DNA of 64,000 nt from Carya illinoinensis (GCF_018687715.1 NC_056755.1:12784501-12848500), one strand, 5' to 3'; positions 38,101 through 49,809 are shown, counted from the first letter of the stretch. Notes: generated by a model not told the origin, from the letters alone. Numbers and translations: made by a program.

Positions 38101-38765
38101 TCTAAGCAGGGCTGTGGTGCCCCTTATTCAGGGTTTTGAAGATGCTGGGGACTTCGCTATGAAAGACAGATTGAAGACCAGGCTACATGTTAACTTCATA
38201 TTTTATGTAGTTGTGGGATTTATAGGCCTCTTTGGACTTATTCTCATCATTATGATGCATAAGAACTGGTTTGTTTCTTATCCTCTTTTAGTGTTGTTAT
38301 TTGGGTTATACTTATCAAAAAAAAAATTGTTATTTGGGTTATAGTTTCTTTTCATACTTTCTTTTGTTTGCCGTCTAGGTTGCTAGAAATTATAGCAAGT
38401 CATTCGGAATTCTTTTGTTAACTTCAAATTAAGGGGTGTCAATTCGTGTTTGCAGATCATGGTCATATTTATGTTGTATCAAGTTATGGGCATTTGACTA
38501 TATGGGTCAACCTAAACACTATCCGTTAAGCTAAATAGGTCAGACCTTTAAACTCTAACACAATCTATTTAAATAATTAGCCATGTCATATCATCCATTT
38601 TGATCCGCTTAATAATAAATTAGAAGTGAGTCAACATGACACAACTCATTTCAACTCGTTTCATGTAAATGGATTGAACTAACTTGCATAATCCATTTGA
38701 CACGATTAACATAAGTTGACATAAAAGTTAAAATCTATATTTAGTAGTAACCACAATGTAAACAA

Positions 38766-38965
38766 AAGACATTATTTGGTTACACAAACCATCTCATTTC
38801 ATTTAATCATTACAATTTTTTCAAACTCGCATACAAAATATAATAAACAATTTAACTTTTTCAAATCTCAAAATAAAAATAATATTAAAAATAATATTTT
38901 AACAATATTTTATTCAATTTTAATCTCATCTCATCTCATCTGTGTAACCAAACAATGCCTAAGAC
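38766..38965. mobile_element. recurrent AT-rich MITE-like repeat with clear ends
   Basis: Left ATTATTTGGTTACACA pairs with right TGTGTAACCAAACAAT as an inverted repeat of about 15 bp. AAGAC occurs at 38766-38770 and again at 38961-38965, a possible 5 bp target duplication. The interior has the shared AATATAATAAACAATTTAAC and TCTCATCTCATCTCATC blocks. It sits between two halves of an older element-like sequence (GGGGTGTCAATTCGTG near 38433; GTCAACTCGTTTTGACACG near 39228) in the LMBR1 relic's first remaining intron. Confidence 0.7.
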
Positions 38966-39554
38966 TACCTTTTATAAGAAATATCAATATTTTTCAAATT
39001 CTAACCCATAATAACACCAATATCATAAACCCAATAATAATAAATATGAACCTTGGTCTAGACGCTAGAATTACAATCTCAATAATTAACCATAAGCATA
39101 TTAAGAAATACTAATATTACAACCTAACAATAATAAAATTATAATTTTGAAATAAAATTTAAACGGATAATTAAAGGTTAATTTCGGATTAAATGAGTTG
39201 ACGCGTTTATTAATCATTTCTTAACGGGTCAACTCGTTTTGACACGAACTTATTTATATTAAACCTAAACTTGTTAATTTTCTATCATATTTGTGTTAAA
39301 TTCACAAGTCGTATCATATATTACTAGAACTTCTTCAAATACTACAAAAACTTTTTCAATTTTTTTATCTATTTATATCTAAGTATAAAATTCTTGTTTG
39401 GGATTGTTTTATGCTCTGTCTCCTGAATATTTCAGTTAGGTGTGGTCAGAAGTTGTGGATTTGACTTTACTTCATCAAACAAAAAGAAAAAAGAAGTGGA
39501 TTTGACTTAATTGATAATACACATATGCATACAGATAAATTCTTTAAAAAGGAC

Positions 39555-40182
39555 TTCTAGTGTTCTTCGTTCATCACGCACCCCACCATTAGCATCCCTG
39601 GGCGCCGATCTTCAAGTTGATAGTAAGAGTTTATCATTTCAATCGGCGCGTTGGTCTCATGCGCTGTCCCGTCTGGGGACGTTTTCTATCGCCATGCGCA
39701 GCATGGGATCGGTGGCATTACTTCTTCATGGCCCGGCCTTCCCGTCCTCTCCAGTTGTAGTGCGTGTACTTCACTCGCCATCACCGACAGTGGAGGTTCC
39801 TCTCTGGCAATTCGTATCAGTTTTTTGCTTTCCTATGTTACTACTTTTCCTAATCAAAGATCAAGTAAAAGTGGTAGTGGCAGTGGCAGTTCCTTCCGGC
39901 CAGTCCAGACCAACACGTTGTAGCACACCCCTTACTGTAGCATTTAACTACAGTCTTATAGTTTGTTCATCAGACTATTTCAAAACCGTCACCAAGCAAT
40001 CTCCCTTTATAAATTTTGGATGGGAGTCAATTGTTTGGCTCCGAGTACCCTCTTTTTTCTTTTTATTTTGTGTTGTAATTTGTGTTGCCTTTGAAAAGAC
40101 TGTAAGAAATTTTCATTCTACTGAACTTGTATCTTGTCTCCAAAATTTTATCTATAAAATTTCCTATTTGTTGAGAAAAAAA
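39555..40182 (+). mobile_element. retroposon, 628 bp, with poly-A and 18 bp target duplication
   Basis: AAATTCTTTAAAAAGGAC occurs exactly at 39537-39554 and 40183-40200. The segment between is GC-richer than its surroundings and ends in an A-run (GAGAAAAAAAAA). Long exact target duplications plus a terminal A-run are the mark of LINE-machinery insertion. A plus-strand frame is open across the insert and both flanking repeats, so that openness is chance. I do not recognise the source; it could be the 3' part of a LINE, a SINE-like element or a retroposed mRNA. Confidence 0.85.
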
Positions 40183-40352
40183 AAATTCTTTAAAAAGGAC
40201 GGAGACATTAAAGGACATAAATCTTCTGTGTTTCAGTTGATGGATTTGACATACTAGTACATGCATTGGCAAATTCTTTGGAGGAGAACACTCAAAGAAA
40301 GGGCATTTAATTCAATGTGTCTTTTTATTATGGGAGATATACTTATCTAAAG

Positions 40353-40545
40353 TTTGGTTTGGTAATAAAAAATTTTTATTTTAAATTTAAAATTTTTATC
40401 TCATCATTATAATTTTTTTAAATTTACATATAAAATATAATAAATAATTCAACTTTTTCTTAACTTTTTTAAATTCTAAAACAATAATAATAATATTTTA
40501 ATATTTCATCTTAACCTCAAAATTTTCATTCCACTTGCTGATCAG
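40353..40545. mobile_element. recurrent AT-rich MITE-like repeat
   Basis: Shares TTTTATCTCATCATTATAAT, AAATATAATAAATAATTCAA and TTTTCATTCCACTTGCTGAT-type ends with the other copies. Located in an LMBR1-relic intron. Confidence 0.55.
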
Positions 40546-41417
40546 AATCTTATCATCTGGCATTGGCTGGTTTATCCTCATGGAAGCTAGATTTGTGATA
40601 TTTAAAAGATTGTGGCCAACTATCCAATGCTTATATAGAGTTCATCACCTCTAAATTTATTGAGTTTGCATTTTGAGCATGGAAACTCGGAAACTGATTT
40701 CCCACTTCGCAGAAAGGAGCAATCACTTGAATGTCATGCGGAGGTTTAATGCCCACTTCAGTGGTAGATGTTTTTTGTTTTTTTCCTTTGTAACTTGCAG
40801 GTGTATTTAGCTTCTATTAAAGTTAAGATAATTCTTTGTGATCCTATACATCCTCTTCTCTTTAGGATAAGAGTGTACTGATACAGTTGGACTACCTGAT
40901 GCAAAATAATTTTTTTTAACGTTCATAAAAAAGCATGGTCAATAAACTAAACCTAAGAATAAAGGGAAAATGGCACCTTTGCCCCCTCTCACCTCTCTTA
41001 ATATTAAAAGCACAAAGGAAAAAAGCAGAATGTGATATCTTAGGTACTCTCTTGTATATTTTCTGTGTACCTGAGCTATGCCTATTTATTTAGCAATAAA
41101 ATTTTCTTGTATACAACTTGTTATCTTCTATCGAAGAAAATATGATTTATTGTTTCTCAATAGGCCAATTGAGCTATGTTCTCATTTCTTGTTCAATGCC
41201 CTCATTAACAGGAGTGGAGTTATTTTGGGTTTAGCCATGGCCTGCTCAAATACATTTGGGCTTGTTACAGTTACAGGTGCATTTCTTCTTGAGCGAAATT
41301 CCCAAAAGCATTTGGAGAAATGCAGACCATACCACCCATCAAAAAGTTCTATCTCATAAAATTGCCAAAATGGCTGTTAAACTTGATGAAACTCATCAAG
41401 AATTTTCAAATGCTACA

Positions 41418-41419
<2 letters not shown>

Positions 41420-41473
<54 letters not shown>
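41420..41473 (+). repeat. (CT)n microsatellite
   Basis: About 26 CT units begin two bases after the expected exon end of the second LMBR1 remnant, replacing its splice-donor context. Confidence 0.95.
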
Positions 41474-41479
<6 letters not shown>

Positions 41480-41957
41480 CTATAAGTATCTCTTTTTCCC
41501 GTTTTCTTGTTCCCAATTCTTATATAAAATTGACAAAGGTTGGCTATTAATATTTTTTCAGGACTAATTATCTTAATCACATGTATAATCCACAAACCTT
41601 TATTGTGTCCATATAGCTTGGTAAGATACAATAGAATAACCCATTCTAATTATTAGATTGATATAATCTAACCCTATTTTGGTCTGTCACCGATATGGAA
41701 TGAGCTTATAATAGTGGAATTGCCTCGATCATCATATTAGAGACTATGAGTTCATATCCCTTGCCCATTCCCATTTTGGGTGGAACAAATATACAAGTTC
41801 TTGATTCCAGTTAGGTAAGGATATCCCAATCAATTTCAATAATTGGTTTCATTGATACTCTTAGTGTAGTAGATGCTATCACACGATCATACTCAGTTTG
41901 ATGAAATTGTTTGATCTTCAACTTAAAAGGGGAGCTTCTATAATTTTATAATTTCAC

Positions 41958-42042
41958 ACGAGAGGTTAAGCCCTTGCAGCCCAAGCACGCAATTATTAGG
42001 GGCACGCTCTACCATTGAGCTAATAGCCCATTGTGCGGGCAT
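41958..42042 (-). pseudogene. plastid trnI-GAU fragment (nuclear plastid DNA)
   Basis: On the minus strand 42029-41993 reads GGGCTATTAGCTCAATGG... through CCCCTAATAA. This is the 37 nt 5' exon of chloroplast trnI-GAU with three differences, all G-to-A or C-to-T. The next bases match the start of its group II intron (TTGCGT, then GGGCTG and AGGGCT). The 15 or so bases before it resemble the plastid rrn16-trnI spacer (CGCACAATGGGC for CGCACGACGGGC). Similarity fades after about 41958. The 3' exon is absent, so no tRNA can be made. Comparison is from memory. Confidence 0.8.
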
Positions 42043-42162
42043 GATAACCATATTTTATTCAAAGCCCATTCTTGAAGTGGAAGTGTGCTATGAAACCGTG
42101 ACACTCTCCTAATATTAGTTTCTTTAAATTTCGTTAGTGGGGGCAATGTGCATTTGTCCTTT

Positions 42163-42887
42163 TTTTTTTTTTTGACAGTGAAACAGTGTTTCATTCATTC
42201 ATATAACAGACAATTACAACTTCTGACTTGAAAAATACAAGCCAAATTATAACATTTACTCGCCCCCCAACCCACAAATTTCTTTGTAGTTGACATGGTC
42301 TTGCCCAATTCCTCCAGACTAAGTCGTCTAAGAGACAGCCCTCCAGACTAAACAGTCTGAGAGACAAACCTCTGTCTTAGACCACCGTCTAAGATAGCCC
42401 ACACAACTCCCCCTCCCAAGGAGTGGAGTACAAAACTCTACGGACCCTAGGCCCTAGAGACTATGATTTTTAAAATTACCTAAAACAGACTAGATAAACG
42501 AAAATACATGAAAAAAACAAAAACCTAAAAAACATGGACTGACAAAAGGACAACTTGGGCCCGGCCCAAACAAGGTTCAGCTATTTGCAAGTGGGAAGAC
42601 CCGGCCCCTTAGGGTTTCATCTCTTTCAATCTCGCCGCCCCCTTCCTCTTTTTCCTTTTTTCTTCTGTTTGCTGCTGCCTACGCCCGAGCTCCATCCCGT
42701 TTCTCTGCATACCGTCGCCCACCACAAGCGAACTGAATCCACCACCTAAGGTTGAGTCGCAAGCCCACCCCTGCACGCCGAGAAAACTCTAGCTCTGAAA
42801 CGCTGCCACCACCGACAGCAGTAAGCGTTTTCAACCGTAAAACATCACCCTCGACTGTAGCCGAGAACCTCTAGCACAAGCGAACTG
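42163..42887 (-). mobile_element. retroposon, 725 bp, with poly-A and 16 bp target duplication
   Basis: AATGTGCATTTGTCCT occurs exactly at 42147-42162 and 42888-42903. The insert begins on the plus strand with a T-run, so its A-tail is on the minus strand. The minus-strand sequence starts TTCAGTTCGCTTGTG, a word that recurs about 150 bp further in. It has a GC-rich leader-like first half and a 3'-UTR-like second half with no long frame. It lies in an LMBR1-relic intron. Source unknown; perhaps a retroposed noncoding transcript or a LINE end. Confidence 0.85.
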
Positions 42888-45800
42888 AATGTGCATTTGT
42901 CCTAAAGGTTTAAAACGGTGCTTTTATTACTAAGCAAGCAATTATTTTAAATAAAATTGCGAGACCAATAGGTTGATGGCGTTTGATTTTTTTTTTTTTT
43001 TTACTTAATAAGAATTTTATTATAATGAATAGACATAGCTCAATTACACGGGATTTCATTATTTTTGAAGGGCTTCTTGTCCCTTGATCATCATGCGATT
43101 GCTGATATAAAAAACTAGTTTGCAGCAACCATATTGTTTCATTTTTTTCAAAGACAAAACAGAAACTTGGACTTGATTTTTGGCTCTGCCAAGGATGACA
43201 ACTTTTTTTTACTCTTATCTGCACTGGGCACGATTTCGTTTCTTAATCTAGCTGTATTATTATGCATTTCTTATGTTTTTTTATTCAATTATTTTTAAAT
43301 TTATGTTTTGATTCCATAGGTTGCTCAAGCAACATCCAATCATATGTCAAAGCGGGATCCTTTGGGGGCCCTACATGAATGTTATTGATCGGAATAATGT
43401 TATACAATACACCACCATCTTATTTACATCTCACTATATATGATGTGGTGCATTTATCACTATTTGATTATAAAGAAACATGTAATAAATAATCATTTAA
43501 TGGTAGTAAATGTATTACATCTTACTTAGTATGATGCAAGTGAGATGGTAGTATAGTGTATAGAATTTTCCTATCGACAATATGTTAACTCAAATGGTAT
43601 TTTCATTTTTTTTTTTTCTTGGATTGGTCGTTCTTGTAGCTTTCTATCCTTTACTTTTTAAACTTCCCTTGGACCTACAAGGTTTTCTTTGTAATATTTT
43701 GAATCTTTTCTTCCAATTCCAGTTTATGTAAGATCCATCCTTCAAACCACAAGGAGGCCGCTTGGGGAAAAATGATATGGATTATGATACAGATGAGAGA
43801 TCAATGGCAACACTTAGGCGTCATCTTCGACAAGCTCGAGAGGAGTACTACCGTTACAAAAGGAAAACTTTTTTATTAGGTGAAGTTTTGCATAGATTCA
43901 TGCAACTAAGAAATTTAACTTTGTATTCTGACCGCCCTTTATGAAAAAGGAAAAAGAAAAAAAAAAATCCATGTATTTGACGACTATTTTCATTTTCTCA
44001 ACACCAAGGCATCACATTCTATTGGCTACCTTTGGATTATCTGTTTAAAGAATCAGAAACCGCTTGTTATATCCATTGGCTGCACATTCTTGTTAAATTA
44101 TTCTACCCCTACTCAACTACCTCATTCATTTCTATGGATAATATAAGTTTGTTTGCTACGATATGAAACTTATTTTCTCATAGTGGGTAGGAGAGACAGT
44201 GGAAGCGGGAGGGAAGGGGGCACTTGACTTTTATTTATATTGAGGGGTTGCAAGGCCTTTCTTCAAGCAGCCTAAACAATGTTTGATCCTATGTTAAGTT
44301 TGCTAAAGTAAGCCATTACTAATGAAAGGATTGAACCGTCTTCATCTTTTAGAATGTTACTTGTTACTTGTCTCCTTTGTATTTGACTTGGCACTTATGG
44401 GTCGTGAGGAATAGGCATGGTTTTAAAGAGGTTGAGCTGTCCCCGATAGAATTTTGAGGCAGGAACTTTGCATTTGATCTTAGTTTCTGTGGGGTTTTTA
44501 GTTTTTACCATCGAAGTGGTCCTTTTGCACACTTTTCATGTGCTTCTTATGTCTCTGCTTGGGATCCTCTGATGCATTTAAATATTAACAAAAAATCCTC
44601 ACCCTTCAAGCAAGTAGTCTGCACTTGCACCTTCTTTTCTGGCAGATTTGTGATAAGTCTCTTTTGATAACTCAGAGGATAGTCTGTACTGCACCTAATT
44701 TAATGTTGTTTTTCAGTGAGTACATGGCCTACATCATGGAGGCCCTTGAACTGGAGGATACAGTAAAAAATTATGAACACCGTGCTTCAACTGGATGGTC
44801 TGTTCCTGATTACCATTTTCCTTATTTCGGTTTTTAGTATATGTTCCAGGTTGTTTGTGCATGACCTGAGACATTTATATCCATCAATTCAGGAAGTATA
44901 TCTCAAGCCTTAGACCTGCTAATGCTGGCAAAATAGGGCACCTCATTGATACAATTGGTAAACCTAATATCCATAAATTGGTTTGTTTCCATAAATCTTA
45001 TTAACCAGTGTGAACTCAGTTTTTTATACTTCTTATGAGCATTGTTTTGATGGAGGACCTTCCTATTGAGTTTTAATCTTCTTTTCCTGAGAAAATAATG
45101 TTACTAGAACAGTGCTGTGTGTTCTGTACTTTGTTGAAAGCACTGCACAGACTTTTGCTGCATATGTATTTGTGTTCGTGTTTGGTTGTGCGCGTGCGCG
45201 CACACACATATTCTTTTATTTTGGCTTCATGTCCACTCGTATTTGGGCATATTTGGCCTTGTTGAGTGGAGCTGAATAATTTTCATCTTTGATTTGTCAT
45301 TTCTGCCTAGTTTTAACTGAGTTTGGATTGCTCTAAATTTTAGTTAGTAGTTTATTACCTAGAATAAATAATTTGATTGCATGCGTTGAACTGTAGTCTT
45401 CACAATAAATGGTGATTCCTTTTGCAGAATTTTGTTGGCGATGCATCCTCAGAAACCAACTTGAGAAACTCTTGGCTATTGACTTGCTAAAAGTTAACTT
45501 ATTAAAGTTAAATACATGTGTTGATTGGATCTGTTTGTCTATTTATGTGGATAATTGGGCGGCTATTTATATAGGCATACCATGTTTTGCTTATATGTCC
45601 ATTGGAAACACGAGCTTGTGGTTTGCTGGAGTTGAATGTTCATTGTTAGAAGTAGAACGACTAGACTATGCAAATTGAGTGCTGTTTGCCTTTTGGTTGT
45701 TCCTTATCTAATCCTATTGTTCTGTTCATTATGTGGTAGATGGTTATGAGCTGCCTCTTACTTTTCTTTTTCCTACTTTCCTGACGTTAGCTATTTGTAT

Positions 45801-47042
45801 GGTGTTTTGCCTTTGGATCTTGACTCCAGTAGTTAGACCTGGGGTAGTTTTTAGGTTAATTTTTTTCCAGTAAAGAGAAATCGCAAATTGATCGGTTCCC
45901 TTTTTCTCCAGGTCCTTGCTTTTGTTCCTCTAATGTATATGTGCCTCTGCACGTATTCTTCTTTGTTCAAGGTTGGAATGTTTATGTTTTACTCATTAAC
46001 TCCAAGGCAAACAAGCCTATTTAACTTGCTCATGATATGCTTGTAAGTTTTTGCCTCATATCTATGTCGTCTCAAATTGGACTATGCTTTATCCATTTTT
46101 CAGCAAATGTACTTACACGTCGTTTCAATCTCTGCTAGGATGGTTGCTCGGTATGCTCCACCAATTTCTTACAACTTTCTCGATCTCATTAGTCTTGGTG
46201 ACAATGAAGACACTGAGACTGTATTTGAGAAGGTATTTCAATCACCGGGTGTCAGTTCTTTCAACACTGCATGGATAGCCTAGCAGCAAGTAATTTTTTC
46301 TTAGAAGAAAATATATAGATGGGTGTTGTTCCACCGGATGCAAAGATCTGCATTCCATTTAGCTCATACAAGACGCTAAAGTATTTCATTTTTCATTTTA
46401 CACAAGCCATGTATCTTTTTATTCTTGCTACTTATTAAAAGGATACCTTTTTCATTCTTGATCTGTTTTAGTTGGAATTTCTTGTGCTAAAAGGCATGCA
46501 AATTGCCAATTTCTTTTGCTTTTGGACATGACCTCTCTTTTTCTGACTGGAATCATACTTTTATATTGAATTGACAACATATCAGTAACATTTATGACGT
46601 GAAGCATTCACCTTGGCCTTGACTATAATTTTACCAAAGGAACCATTCTCTCTATAGTTTGCAGTTACAGGGAATTTTTATGGTTAAACAATCTTGAAGC
46701 CTAGTACTTTTGAGCCAAATGGCACTTCCAACCCTCGCATCCCTTCCACATTTGGTGGTTGGCGTGTTCTCTGGTTCCACTCCCATGGAGTGTGAGTTAC
46801 TAAATCAAAAGAAAGTTGTGGATACTCTTGGGTGGCCCGGGAAGATTCTATATAACTCTTGGGAAAGCTTTTCAAACTCTTTTTTATTTGGTAAAGGGCT
46901 TCTCTTTTTTCCTTCCAAGTTTTGAGAAAAATCTGCCTATGTTTGCACATGCATCTTCAGAGCACTTCCTGTTTGATTTGAATTTGCTTCCCATGAGGGA
47001 ACCTCATCCAGTATCAAATCATGTTATATGTAGCTCAAAACT

Positions 47043-47237
47043 CACCCAGGGTAGCTCAAGTGGTAAGGGCGAACTTGTGTGCATGAGCCCCATGTCCCAA
47101 GTTCAATTTCCCTTGGGATCAAACTGCAATTTAAGTGGGAGGCCGTGGTGGTGGGTTGTTGTGCTAGTCTCCCTGTAGGTTCCATGGGTGAGTCTGAAGG
47201 GCTCTACGGTGGGGTAGTTCCGCCGTCATAAAAAAAA
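47043..47237 (+). mobile_element. tRNA-derived SINE, about 195 bp
   Basis: It starts with an A-box-like GGTAGCTCAAGTGGTAAGGG and has a B-box-like AAGTTCAATTTCC about 45 bp on, the internal RNA polymerase III promoter of a tRNA-derived SINE. It ends in an A-run. ATGTAGCTCAAAACT (47028-47042) and ATGTAGTTCAAAACT (47238-47252) are a 15 bp target duplication with one mismatch. It is in an intron of the LMBR1 relic. Confidence 0.88.
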
Positions 47238-47844
47238 ATGTAGTTCAAAACTTTATCCTCATGTATCGAGTTTATCATTATATTTGTTCCTAAAATACAT
47301 CAGACTAATAATTATTAGAGGTTCTGAATGAAACTTCTGTCCCTCTTCCCCTACTATAGTAATTGATTAGTTTCTCTTGGTGTCTTATGAAACTGTAATG
47401 CAGAGAATGGGGAACATCGATCATGCTGTCCCTTTCTTTGGAGATGAGTTTAACAGAATCTATCCACTTATCATGGTCATATACACCCTCTTGGTTGCTA
47501 GCAGTTTCTTTGAGCGTGTGATTAATTTTTTTGGGAGCTGGAAGATGTTTATATTTCAAACTGAGGCAGATGATATGGATGGATTTGATCCATCAGGGTT
47601 AATTATCTTACGGAAGGGTAAACTTGTTATTCCTATTGACCTCTTCTTTCTCAGAACGTTCTTTGATTGAACGAGGAGGGTAACAATGCTGGTTTGGCCT
47701 GAACGTGGGATTCCATGAAGATAGGTTTTCAAAGTTTCAAGTCAAACATTGGGGGCCAAAAATTTTCTTCCCTTGCGCCAAATTCAGGAAAGTAAACTCT
47801 CTTGTGTTTCCTCGTCCGAGTCTTTGGAGGAGATATTTGAGTGA

Positions 47845-49289
47845 TTGAAACGGCCATCTTCTGACCATAAGAGTTCTAGCAATGAGGATGAAGACTGAAA
47901 TTGACAGTTGAGGCCACAATAGATAATGCATGTATTCCACTGATTTAACGAATACGTATAAATTGTAGGATTGGGAGTGTGTATAGAAGATGTACAAGAC
48001 CTGGGTACAGATGAATGAATTTTTTATTTGTTTCTCTCTCTTATCTTCTGCTGTTTTCTTTCAGTGCAGAAATATACTTTATTTCCGTTTCAGCCCTGTT
48101 CCTTTAATTGTGTTGCTGGGATGTGCTCAAAGAATCAGCTCTTGTGACTTTAGGTCTCAAGTTTCCAACTATAAATTTGCAACAAAATTATGGTTTTTTT
48201 CTTGAGTAAACTGCATAATTTTTTTTCTATTTTTTTTATTATATTTTGAATCAATGTCAATTTTAGTTTGATTCAAAATAAAACATAATGATATGATATT
48301 GTATATAGGATAATATTGTAAATATTAAAAGATATGAAAATATTATTGATAATTAGAGAATTGTAAAAATTATTATGTAAAATAAAATAAAAAAAGACTT
48401 ATGAGATATTTTAAAGAATAAGATGAAAAACCATTAGAAGTACTCTCACTAAAACATGTGCATTGGCTTCCCCTCCCCATGAACTATAGACGGGTCGTGA
48501 TTGACAGCTCATGATGGAGAACATGGCATATTTGGATTTGGATATTAATAATAATTTATAAATTGAAGTGATTTGATGTAATTAATTAATTTAATTATAA
48601 ATTAAATTTAATGCATTACATAAATTTATATATTTTGGGAATTTATTTTTATAAAATCATTGCTTCTTGATTGGCTACGAAGCATTGCGAAATTTCTGAA
48701 GAAAAAACAAATAAAAAGTGGTCTGCAGCTAGGAAAGTTTCAAAGTTTGGTAAATGTTGTTACTTCGTACATCTTAATTGGGCCGCAATGAGAAGGACAT
48801 CAAAACGTAGCCAGACGTGGCCATGGGGTAAAAGATGTATACGTGGGTGACTCCCACAGTTACAGCTCAAGATTGGACCATATCAGTTGCGTATAGACCA
48901 CACCGACAAAAAGGAACCAAAAAAAAAAAAAACACACGAAAGAAACCAAAACAAAACAGAGGTTATCCTTTCAAACACGGCTTTCATCTTTGAAAGAGTT
49001 TAGCTTCGACCAGGAAAAGTTAAGAAATTTTCATATCTCCAGAGGAATTTTCATCAGTATCTATGTCTTTGATAAATGAAAGAGGGGGCAATCTTCTTCT
49101 CTTGCTGCTTTAATAGCCCTCCAATTCTACAAGATTAACAAAGAAAAAATAACTTCTAAATCTTAATCTTAAAACATATATACAAATAATTCCTCCTCCT
49201 TTTCTGTGTAGAGCTCATGGATTCTCTCCAGAAGAAAGAAAACAGACCACCTCAGTCGTAGATAAGCAGCGGATTGGAGAAAAATACCA
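47845..49289. other. intergenic, no gene seen
   Basis: AT-rich, with a likely decayed AT-rich repeat at about 48215-48440. The last 250 bp before the next gene's stop codon are probably its 3' UTR. Confidence 0.45.
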
Positions 49290-49730
49290 TTAATCCAACC
49301 TTAGGCTTGCACCTCTTGTGTGCGTGAAAACATCTTTGTTCCTCTTCTTCCCTGTAGACCATAGCAGCTTCGACCAAAATCCTCCTTTCTTCTTATTCCC
49401 AACACCCGCACCCTCCTGCTCTGCTCGATTACTGCTCATAATAAACGCCATCGATCTGCTCTTCTTCAGCCCATGACCCACTTTAAGCGATAAGGAAATC
49501 GAACCCATATTTTCCGGAGCCCTACGATGATGCCGACGATGTGTCGGAGACAAAAAGGATGAAGAGTAAGCGGGAGAAGAAGAACCGGAATAACCACCGC
49601 CGATCAGTTTCCGGTTTGAATAAGCATTGAGTTGGGATAATCTCTCCCTGAGACAAAAGGAGCAAACCCCCGGAAGTTGCTTCTCGTTTTGGTGAACCTT
49701 GCACCCTTGTTGTGACTCGGACCTTCCCAT
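49290..49730 (-). CDS. small basic plant-specific protein with Cys/His N-terminal motif
   Basis: A single exon encodes 146 residues. The start MGRSESQQGCKVHQNEKQLPG leads into VCSFCLRERLSQL, a C-x2-H then C-x2-C arrangement. This resembles the N-terminal signature of plant DUF740/OCTOPUS-like proteins (CxxH...GxCxxCLxERL), but the rest is short: a Gly/Ser-rich segment, a His/Arg patch, KKSRSMAFIMSS and a basic tail FWSKLLWSTGKKRN. No signal peptide or membrane segment. Function unknown; families with this motif are plasma-membrane-associated phloem regulators, but I would not extend that to this protein. I prefer the ATG at 49730 over one 42 bases upstream, because the TATA box at about 49787-49803 places transcription start near 49760. 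Confidence 0.75.
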   Translation of the reverse strand: MGRSESQQGCKVHQNEKQLPGVCSFCLRERLSQLNAYSNRKLIGGGYSGSSSPAYSSSFLSPTHRRHHRRAPENMGSISLSLKVGHGLKKSRSMAFIMSSNRAEQEGAGVGNKKKGGFWSKLLWSTGKKRNKDVFTHTRGASLRLD

Positions 49731-49786
49731 AATTTGTTTTTTTATTATTTTGTCAAATTTCAACCTCTTCAATTGCTACTAATCTT

Positions 49787-49803
49787 CTATATATATATAT
49801 ATA
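49787..49803 (-). promoter_or_regulatory. TATA box of the 49.3 kb gene
   Basis: TATATATATATATA lies 57-73 bp upstream of the ATG. It is followed by a short A-rich leader. A G-box core CACGTG is further upstream, near 50122. Confidence 0.55.
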
Positions 49804-49809
49804 GGAGGA

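Larger units (their letters stand above)
38110..47844 (+). pseudogene. LMBR1-like membrane protein pseudogene, introns retained
   Basis: Eleven exon remnants lie in order: 38110-38278, 41212-41417, 43320 to about 43410, 43723-43862, 44717-44797, 44893-44957, 45428 to about 45480, 45912-46042, 46139-46232, 47404-47617 and 47655-47844. They encode LMBR1/lipocalin-receptor-like blocks: VVPLIQGFEDAGDF, LGLAMACSNTFGLVT, SEIPKSIWRNAD, NDMDYDTDERSMATLRRHLR, MVARYAPPISYNF and AVPFFGDEF...MDGFDPSGLIIL. Intact plant relatives are multi-pass membrane proteins of about 700 residues. Lesions: the N-terminal exons are missing; a frameshift near 41275-41295; a one-base insertion near 43365; an in-frame TAA at 43729-43731; the donor after 43862 is GA instead of GT; a membrane-helix segment is lost after 45480; and the last exon is frameshifted and deleted in its middle. 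Because introns remain, this arose by DNA duplication, not retroposition. Many other exon borders are still canonical, so decay is moderate. Confidence 0.93.

Noticed and set aside
39511..40257. 248-codon open frame on the plus strand
   Set aside because: It runs through both copies of the 18 bp target duplication and the A-tail of the retroposon, so its openness is fortuitous; no domain is recognisable.
41993..42029. A tRNA gene on the minus strand
   Set aside because: Only the 5' exon of plastid trnI-GAU is present and it carries substitutions; without a 3' half it cannot be a tRNA.
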